NCBI GenBank assembly: GCA_023433855.1
Contig: JAEYTV010000296.1
Location: 1 to 12,724 of the forward strand
DNA length: 12,724 nucleotides
Source of the DNA: Pseudomonadota bacterium
GTDB taxonomy: Bacteria > Pseudomonadota > Alphaproteobacteria > Rhizobiales > Rhizobiaceae
Reading direction: 5' to 3'
This document shows, one piece after another, positions 7,430 to 12,724 of the stretch. A program made the position numbers and the translations under genes. Each line of letters begins with the position of its first letter. The first letter of the stretch is position 1. The notes below the pieces were generated by a model. It saw only the letters and a list, made by a program, of their open reading frames with translations. It was not told the origin of the DNA and did no database searches.

Positions 7430-8387
7430 GCAGCTCCCTTGGGATCAACTTTCGGTACCCAAAGCTGACTTCACAGTCGTGCGCGTTCCGGATACCGCTG
7501 GCGTTCCCATTTACTGGGGTAGAGACAGCGCGTCGCGATGCCTTCTCGTCGTCGAGTTGACAGGGGATTTGTCTTCTCAACTGCGCCGGGATGCCGTTAC
7601 GGTGAACGGTATAGCGGTCGACATTAGAATGGGAGAAAAGCCCGGACAGCAGCGCTTTGTGCTCGCGCTTGCGCGCCATGTGGACGGTGACCTTTTTTTC
7701 GGCCTGTGCGAAACACTTATCAAGAGCCTTCGAGAAGTCGAGGACTCCGCTACCGCGCTGGCGGTGGCATTGGCGCATCTGAAAAGATGGAAGGCGTTCC
7801 TCGCTGGCCGTGGAGCCCGTTTGTCCCAGGAGGAGGTTCGAGGTCTTTTCGCGGAGCTTACGTATCTTCGGGAGCTGATCGAAAAAGCCGGAGCGGCCAC
7901 GGCTGTCGAGGCGTGGATGGGGCCTGAGAAATCCCATCAGGATTTCATATATGGCGATCGTGCCGTTGAGATTAAGTCGCTTTCCGGCGCCGAGCGCAGC
8001 GCGGTTCGCATTTCGTCAGAAGATCAATTGGAATCGCTTAACGCCCATCTGTTTCTTCGAGTTTACCGATTGAGCAGCTCGCCGGATGCTCCGGCAGCAC
8101 AGTCGCTAAATGCGATTATAGAGGAAGTGCAGGGTAGGCTTGATAGCGCTGAGGCGATCGAAGCGTTCGAGAGCAAACTAGCCGCGCACGGCTACGCTCC
8201 GCTTCCGGAATATGATGATCCGGCTTTCATAGTGTCAGAGACGCACACGTATCGGGTAGAGGGCGAATTTCCTCGTCTTGTACGCTCTGCCATTCCGGCC
8301 GCGTTGGGGCGCGTGAGCTACGACATCAAGCTTGAAAGCATCACCGCTTACGAGTGCGATTCTGACAGCGTATCTGGGGGGAGTTAA
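7422..8387 (+). CDS. PD-(D/E)XK motif protein (DUF4420 type), candidate nuclease
   Basis: This 321-residue protein matches the PD-(D/E)XK proteins (DUF4420) that follow Z1 genes in these operons. The nuclease core is in the middle: GLFAELTYLREL with Glu145, then HQDFIYGDRAVEIKSL, giving Asp174 and the E-x-K pair Glu183/Lys185. These are the residues expected to bind the metal and catalyse cleavage. The region before it has a beta-rich start followed by helices, and the C-terminus has no motif I recognise. Start choice: three ATGs in a row at 7416, 7419 and 7422 follow a GAGGA at 7409-7413, and the 8-base spacing favours 7422. A longer start at ATG 7392 is possible. In all cases it overlaps the Z1 gene's end. 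It is a candidate DNA-cleaving subunit working with the Z1 ATPase. Confidence 0.85.
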   Translation: MNKQLPWDQLSVPKADFTVVRVPDTAGVPIYWGRDSASRCLLVVELTGDLSSQLRRDAVTVNGIAVDIRMGEKPGQQRFVLALARHVDGDLFFGLCETLIKSLREVEDSATALAVALAHLKRWKAFLAGRGARLSQEEVRGLFAELTYLRELIEKAGAATAVEAWMGPEKSHQDFIYGDRAVEIKSLSGAERSAVRISSEDQLESLNAHLFLRVYRLSSSPDAPAAQSLNAIIEEVQGRLDSAEAIEAFESKLAAHGYAPLPEYDDPAFIVSETHTYRVEGEFPRLVRSAIPAALGRVSYDIKLESITAYECDSDSVSGGS

Positions 8388-10447
8388 TGGAACAGACAGC
8401 TGAGGAGTTTTTTCACGACTTCAGGCAAGAGATGCTTGCCGACGCCGAGGCCGCCAGCACTTACCAACTGGAAGCATTTATGGACGCCGTTTCGAACGAG
8501 CTTATCGAAACGGGCTTTGTCGAGGGCTTCGAACACTGCCCGTACCGTGCGCCAAAAGGGATGCGGGTTGATGGTTTCTGGTTCAACGACGAGGGCGCGC
8601 TCGACATTTTCGTAGCCGACTTTGATTGCCGGCGCACCTTGGAGACGCTCACGCGCACAGATGTTGATGCGTCCTTCAAGCGCGTCGTAAATTTTTTTGA
8701 AGCCAGCATTGAAGGCTCTCTGCGTCCGGATGTCACCACGCCGGAGTACGGGCTGGTTCGCCAGATTGCCGACAGGAAGGCGTCAATCCGTCACGTGAAT
8801 TTCTTTCTGGTTTCAGAGAGACTGCTCAGCGACCGATTGCAGGCGTTTGCCGACAACGAAGTCAGTGGCATTCGCGCTACCTATCACATCTGGGATATTG
8901 CGCGTTTTCAGCGCCAACGCAGTTCTCGCGGCCACAAAGAGTCGCTCAACATCGATTTTGTTGAGTTGTTTGGTGATGGCATCAACTGCCTGCCCGCAAA
9001 CCTGGGAGACGACTCCTATCAGTCGTTCCTGATCGTCATGCCTGCGCCGATGCTCGCAAAGCTCTACGATCGCTACAGTGCCCGGCTTCTGGAGCAAAAC
9101 GTCCGGACTTTCCTGCAAGCGCGTGCGCAGGTCAATAAAGGCATCCGGACTACAATCCTTACGGAGCCTCACATGTTCTTCGCCTATAATAACGGAGTTA
9201 CAGCGACTGCTCAAGCCGTTGAGACGCGGGTGAAAGACGGGCACCTTCAGATCGTCGGGATGACTGACCTGCAGATCGTCAACGGCGGTCAGACAACAGC
9301 TTCACTGTTTCATACCCAGCGGCGCGACAAGGCGGACCTATCCGGCATATTTGTGCAGATGAAGCTATCGGTTATTGACAGCGAACAAAGCGAGATGATC
9401 GTCCCGCGCATTTCTGAGTATGCGAACACGCAGAACCGAGTGAACGCTGCAGACTTTTTTTCAAACCATCCATTCCATGTTCGAATGGCCGACTTCTCCC
9501 GGCGCATCTGGGCACCTGCAGAACAGGGGGCACAGCGCGAGACAAAATGGTTCTATGAACGTGCGCGCGGTCAGTATATCGATGCGCAGGCCAAGCTTAC
9601 ACCGGGCGAACAAAAGCGTTTCAAGGCGGAATATCCGAAGCCGCAGATGTTCACAAAAACCGACCTTGCGAAGTTTGAAAACGTATTTGATGATCATCCA
9701 AAATGGGTAAACCTCGGCGGTCAGAAAAACTTCGCAAAATACGCTCAACGCATAGGTAAAGAGTGGGAGAAATCGTCCGACGGATTTAACGAGTTCTACT
9801 TCAAGCGCTCGATTGCGCGAGGTATTCTGTTCCGTGCAACTGAGAAGCTGGTTTCTGACCAGCCTTGGTATAACGGTGGCTATCGCGCGAACATTGTCGC
9901 TTATACGTTGGCGGTTCTTGGAGAGATTGTGAAACGACGCAATGCATCGTTGGATTTCCAGCGTATCTGGAATGCGCAAGGCGTCGACGCACGCTTGGTT
10001 AAGGCACTCGAAATCATATCCAGCGCTATCAACGAAGATATTATTCATCCCCCTCAAGGCATTTCAAACATTTCGGAGTGGGCAAAGAAGGATGGCTGTT
10101 GGACGCGCCTTCTTGGCAAGGTAGATGATATCGCCGGCTCGCTTCCGGATGAATTTTATACGAGCCTTGTTTCTCTTGACGATAACAAACAGCTAACTAG
10201 AACCGCGAAGCAGACTCAGCGGATCGATAACGGGATTGAGGCCCAAACCCAAGTCATATCCATACCGGGAAAGGTGTGGCTGGAGCTATGCCGTCAGATG
10301 ACTGCCAAGCGCATGCTCACGGAGAAGGAGATTGGAATCATGAACGCGGCCGTCCAGCTTCCCGGAAAAATTCCGAGCGAACGCCAGTGCGAGATTTTAG
10401 TGCAGCTTCTGCAGAGGGCAAAGCAGGAAGGAATTTCTGCAGTTTAA
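8387..10447 (+). CDS. AIPR family protein (abortive infection phage resistance)
   Basis: This 686-residue protein carries the AIPR domain (about residues 230-560). Conserved blocks are LLEQNVRTFLQAR..VNKGI (234-253), FFAYNNGVTATA (264-275), QIVNGGQTTASL (296-307) and ISEYANTQNRVNAADFFSNH (342-361). Members include phage-resistance proteins from lactococcal plasmids that act by abortive infection; the molecular activity is not well known. The N-terminus holds VDGFWFNDEG..DIFVADF (61-79). This resembles the strand arrangement of restriction-endonuclease-like folds but lacks a clear D/E-x-K pair. The ATG at 8387 overlaps the previous TAA by one base, after a GGGGGGAGT ribosome site. It is the last gene of the operon and probably the effector or a partner of the nuclease subunits. 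No terminator is obvious after it. Confidence 0.92.
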   Translation: MEQTAEEFFHDFRQEMLADAEAASTYQLEAFMDAVSNELIETGFVEGFEHCPYRAPKGMRVDGFWFNDEGALDIFVADFDCRRTLETLTRTDVDASFKRVVNFFEASIEGSLRPDVTTPEYGLVRQIADRKASIRHVNFFLVSERLLSDRLQAFADNEVSGIRATYHIWDIARFQRQRSSRGHKESLNIDFVELFGDGINCLPANLGDDSYQSFLIVMPAPMLAKLYDRYSARLLEQNVRTFLQARAQVNKGIRTTILTEPHMFFAYNNGVTATAQAVETRVKDGHLQIVGMTDLQIVNGGQTTASLFHTQRRDKADLSGIFVQMKLSVIDSEQSEMIVPRISEYANTQNRVNAADFFSNHPFHVRMADFSRRIWAPAEQGAQRETKWFYERARGQYIDAQAKLTPGEQKRFKAEYPKPQMFTKTDLAKFENVFDDHPKWVNLGGQKNFAKYAQRIGKEWEKSSDGFNEFYFKRSIARGILFRATEKLVSDQPWYNGGYRANIVAYTLAVLGEIVKRRNASLDFQRIWNAQGVDARLVKALEIISSAINEDIIHPPQGISNISEWAKKDGCWTRLLGKVDDIAGSLPDEFYTSLVSLDDNKQLTRTAKQTQRIDNGIEAQTQVISIPGKVWLELCRQMTAKRMLTEKEIGIMNAAVQLPGKIPSERQCEILVQLLQRAKQEGISAV

Positions 10448-10596
10448 ACAGGTTACGAGACAACGTCGTCGAATTTCGAATGTCTGACGCTGATCGTTCC
10501 GCCGGCGAAATGATGCCAAACGGGAGAGTGGCGAAGACAACTCGATAGTAAGCCTGACGATCTCCTCGCTGGTCTGAAGCCGCTCTGCCAACGAAC
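10448..10596. other. Short gap between converging operons
   Basis: The defence operon (plus strand) and the VirD4-like operon (minus strand) end facing each other across about 150 bases. I see no T-tailed hairpin in either direction; a CGCCGGCG palindrome near 10500 is not followed by a T-run. On the minus strand a frame overlapping this gap contains a helix-turn-helix-like stretch, described under findings, but no gene is called. Confidence 0.4.
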
Positions 10597-12039
10597 TTAG
10601 TGCAGCACCGTTGCGACATCGCAAGACTTTGAAAGCAGGCGCGAGGCAGCTGAACTTTGAATCCAAGCGTATCTATCGGGCTTCGAGCGCACGTCGCGCA
10701 GCAGACCGCTAACCTCCTGCCGTTCCCAGAAATTCGGCACGTCCACCACGAAGAATCCCTCATCACGAGCATCCAGAAGGGCATGCTCGCCGCCTGTCGC
10801 GGCCCGAATGTCTTCCACTTGAAGCAGCGGGCGCGACTGCTCGGAAAGGCCGTCGCCGCTGCCGTTCACCTGGTTCATGTTGACGTTGAAGGTGCGCATC
10901 ATCACCGAGGTTTTGCCCGAGCGGTGCTCGATGTCGCGCAAAGTCTCGTTGTCCGGGAGCCCACGATAGAGCGTGTGGGCGACGGCCTTCTTCCAGATGC
11001 GGGCCAGTTCCTTGCCGTAGCGGCTTTCCAGCTGAGCGGAGGCATTCTGGAACACCCCGAGGAAGTTGATGCCGCCCTGCCGGTACAGGGTCAGAATCTC
11101 ATGGAAGTTGGAGACATAGAGCTGCCCCCATTCCTCGCCGACCACCAGTGCGCGCAAAGAGCCATGCGCTTCGACAAACCGGTCAATGATGGCCGCGGTC
11201 ATCGCGCCGACGAAAGCGCGGCTTGAATCGCTGCGAGCGCTGCCGATGATAAATAGCGCCGTGCGCTCGCGCTTCATGCTCGCCGGATCGAAGCTGTTGC
11301 GCTCGGTGACGGCTCGCATCGCCGATCCAGGTTGAAACCCTTGGAGCCTCTCCACTACGGTGGAGGAGTAGGCGTTCCATTGATCCCGGGAGGCCGTCAG
11401 TCCGCCGATCAGGCGGCACATGCCCCAATCCTCTTCAAGCCGGGAGTCGCTCGCCCATACGAGCAGATCGTCGGCAATATCCGCCGCGTCGCGCCCGTAA
11501 AAGTCCCAGAGACCGCCAACGGTGCAGGGCCAGCGCTCGGAAGGGTAGAGCGCCGAAACCTTATTATAGAGCGCGAAGGCGGTGCGGACGCCTTGACCGA
11601 TCCATTTGTGCGCAGGGTTCGGATCGACCGGCACCAGATAGCTTGCGGCATCGTAGGCCGCTTCCCATACGAGGGAGCGCAGCGCAGGCTTCGAAGCGAT
11701 CTCCAGCAAGCGCGAGTTCGGGTTGAAGCTCTCGGAAGGGTAGCCATAGAGCTGTGCCGGATTGATGAAGCGGACGCGATATCCTTGCCGCTCCAGCGTC
11801 TTCCAGGATATCCAGGCAAGCTCGGCATCCTTCGGATCGGTGATGATCTTGCTCAGATGCGCCGTGCGTGGTGACACGAGATTCACGCCGAGGAAGCGTG
11901 TCAGCTTGCCTTTACCGGCCTGTGCGTCGATGGCGACGGGTTCGGTCCCGTCATAAATGAGCGGCTGGCCTTTGAAGAATCCGAGTTCGATACCCGGCCG
12001 TATGTTCCTATAGGCGGGAAGAGTGGCGAGCGCGTTCAT
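10597..12039 (-). CDS. VirD4/TraG-like ATPase (divergent type IV coupling protein)
   Basis: This 480-residue protein follows the layout of the soluble part of VirD4/TraG coupling proteins, which feed DNA-protein substrates to a type IV secretion channel. In order there is a P-loop-like stretch IDAQAGKGKL (37-46), TDPKDAEL (67-74) matching the DPKgE block, a Walker B-like LVVGEEWGQL (298-307), FQNASAQLESRYG (330-342) matching the Q-x4-Q block, and SGKTSVMMR and SEQSRPLLQVEDI near the C-terminus. Three things are odd. There are no N-terminal membrane helices, the first Gly of the P-loop is Ile, and the Walker B Asp is Gly. It is also shorter than typical members (600-700 residues). The ATG at 12039 overlaps the upstream gene's stop (ATGA), about 11 bases after GGAG. 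The 3' end faces the defence operon and could have been altered by its insertion. Confidence 0.8.
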   Translation of the reverse strand: MNALATLPAYRNIRPGIELGFFKGQPLIYDGTEPVAIDAQAGKGKLTRFLGVNLVSPRTAHLSKIITDPKDAELAWISWKTLERQGYRVRFINPAQLYGYPSESFNPNSRLLEIASKPALRSLVWEAAYDAASYLVPVDPNPAHKWIGQGVRTAFALYNKVSALYPSERWPCTVGGLWDFYGRDAADIADDLLVWASDSRLEEDWGMCRLIGGLTASRDQWNAYSSTVVERLQGFQPGSAMRAVTERNSFDPASMKRERTALFIIGSARSDSSRAFVGAMTAAIIDRFVEAHGSLRALVVGEEWGQLYVSNFHEILTLYRQGGINFLGVFQNASAQLESRYGKELARIWKKAVAHTLYRGLPDNETLRDIEHRSGKTSVMMRTFNVNMNQVNGSGDGLSEQSRPLLQVEDIRAATGGEHALLDARDEGFFVVDVPNFWERQEVSGLLRDVRSKPDRYAWIQSSAASRLLSKSCDVATVLH

Positions 12040-12266
12040 AATAGACCGGACTCCTTCAATTTTAGCTCATCGTTGAGACGTGCCCGGCCAAGCGAGCCGG
12101 AGGGATTGGCCGCCATCATCGCCCGCGATTGGGCGGCCGCCTGTGCTTCAGCGCGGGCGCGTGCAATCCGCGCCTGTTCGGCGTCCTCCCAGGCAAGGCG
12201 TTGCTGCGCATGAGATTCCAGCATCCAGATGAACTGATAAACTTCGACTAGACGGCGTACGTTCAT
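12036..12266 (-). CDS. Small Ala/Arg-rich helical protein of unknown function
   Basis: This 76-residue protein is not recognised. Residues 1-20 (VEVYQFIWMLESH) may form an amphipathic helix, and about 20-50 are rich in Ala, Arg, Glu and Gln in a pattern fit for a long helix or coiled coil. The last part is polar. It overlaps both neighbours by ATGA (with the membrane protein at 12263-12266 and with the VirD4-like gene at 12036-12039), and GAAGAGG lies 7 bases before the ATG. The tight coupling argues it is a real gene working with them, perhaps bridging a membrane protein and the ATPase. Confidence 0.7.
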   Translation of the reverse strand: MNVRRLVEVYQFIWMLESHAQQRLAWEDAEQARIARARAEAQAAAQSRAMMAANPSGSLGRARLNDELKLKESGLL

Positions 12267-12721
12267 CGCCCGGCCTCTTCATCGTCCCAGCTGGCGTAGC
12301 GGAAGGGCTCCGCCTCACGGCGTGGCAGGGACCGAGGCTGATGCTGGTATTGATGCCGATCCTGATATTGATGCTGGGGAAGTTCCGGCGGCAGGATTTC
12401 GACGTCGCTCGCCGTGCTCTGCTGGCTCTCGGCAATCAAAATTTCGACGCCGACGGTGCCGACGACATAGCCGACAACCGTGTACCAGCTCGCATAGCTC
12501 CAATCGATGCGATAGCCGAGAACAAAGTCAAGAAACGCTATAAACGCTGCGACGAGCACCGCCCCGATTACGCCGCGCAGCACAAAGATGCGCGCCTCCT
12601 CGGGCATAAGATATTGATCGCCTATCTGGACGGGTCGAAACCACGCGAAGAGAGCGAGGATTGTGAGATAGAGAGAGATACAGCCCAAAATCACAAAAAT
12701 GACGACCGCAAAGGCGCCCAT
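12263..12721 (-). CDS. Three-helix membrane protein with polar Gln/His-rich tail (may start beyond the window)
   Basis: This 152-residue protein has three hydrophobic stretches that look like membrane helices, at about residues 4-28, 47-68 and 78-97. A polar C-terminal tail containing a Gln/His/Tyr-rich repeat (HQYQDRHQYQHQ, 117-128) and an acidic end follows. The ATG at 12721 lies 3 bases from the window edge, so a start further upstream cannot be excluded; the hydrophobic N-terminus makes 12721 plausible. The gene overlaps the next by ATGA. Because the VirD4-like ATPase downstream has no membrane anchor, this protein may supply one. No family was recognised. Confidence 0.7.
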   Translation of the reverse strand: MGAFAVVIFVILGCISLYLTILALFAWFRPVQIGDQYLMPEEARIFVLRGVIGAVLVAAFIAFLDFVLGYRIDWSYASWYTVVGYVVGTVGVEILIAESQQSTASDVEILPPELPQHQYQDRHQYQHQPRSLPRREAEPFRYASWDDEEAGR

Positions 12722-12724
12722 CGC

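Noticed and set aside
7693..7699. Run of seven T in the DUF4420 gene (and another at 9455-9461 in the AIPR gene) as phase-variation tracts
   Set aside because: Seven-base runs are short for phase variation, they encode ordinary Phe codons, and both frames are intact.
7017..7937. 306-codon minus-strand open frame across the Z1/DUF4420 junction
   Set aside because: It opposes two well-supported genes and has an Arg/Ser/His-rich composition typical of antisense translation with no recognisable domain.
10657..11226. Long plus-strand open frame of 189 codons opposite the VirD4-like gene (also 11332-11874)
   Set aside because: These are antisense shadows. The minus strand carries clear VirD4 motifs and ATGA-coupled neighbours, while the plus frames have no motif or ribosome site.
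12340..12385. Tandem GAT-rich repeat near the end of the membrane-protein gene as a CRISPR or iteron array
   Set aside because: The units are short, imperfect and in frame, and encode the Gln/His/Tyr-rich tail; there are no spacers or regular direct repeats.

Overview
The window looks like an accessory region (defence island next to conjugation-type genes) from a fairly GC-rich proteobacterium, most likely an alphaproteobacterium. That assignment is inferred from the style of the IS3-type element, the VirD4/TraG-like gene and the codon use; no rRNA or tRNA gene is present to confirm it.

Left edge (1-680): the 3' tail of an IS3-family transposase and the right end of that insertion sequence, stopping at about base 126. 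It is fused directly to the C-terminal part of a TOPRIM (OLD-type) nuclease gene whose front half is missing from the window. This is a remnant of another defence gene cut by an IS. Bases 681-1049 hold no convincing gene but end in a promoter-like sequence with a 19-base imperfect palindrome over its -10 box.

Centre (1050-10447): one tight plus-strand operon of seven genes, all abutting or overlapping except for one 1-base gap. In order they are a short Phd/YefM-type antitoxin-like DNA-binding protein, a cytosine-5 DNA methyltransferase, a Vsr-type endonuclease, a GHKL/MORC-like ATPase, a Z1-domain superfamily-2 ATPase, a PD-(D/E)XK protein of the DUF4420 type, and an AIPR (abortive infection phage resistance) protein. 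The core is the composite MORC/Z1/AIPR restriction-modification-like class predicted earlier from comparative genomics. The methyltransferase presumably marks self DNA, Vsr and the PD-(D/E)XK protein are candidate nucleases, and the GHKL and Z1 ATPases probably sense, load or remodel on DNA. AIPR may be the abortive effector. The unusual addition is the antitoxin-like gene: no toxin partner is visible, its stop codon touches the methyltransferase start, and a palindrome sits at its promoter. It may act as a controller protein for the system.

Right edge (10448-12724): a converging minus-strand operon of three genes with ATGA overlaps. These are a three-helix membrane protein (at the window edge), a small Ala/Arg-rich helical protein and a soluble VirD4/TraG-like ATPase. 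The ATPase lacks N-terminal membrane helices and has degenerate Walker A and B motifs. Together they look like a split or divergent type IV coupling-protein module, so the island probably sits on an integrative/conjugative element or plasmid.
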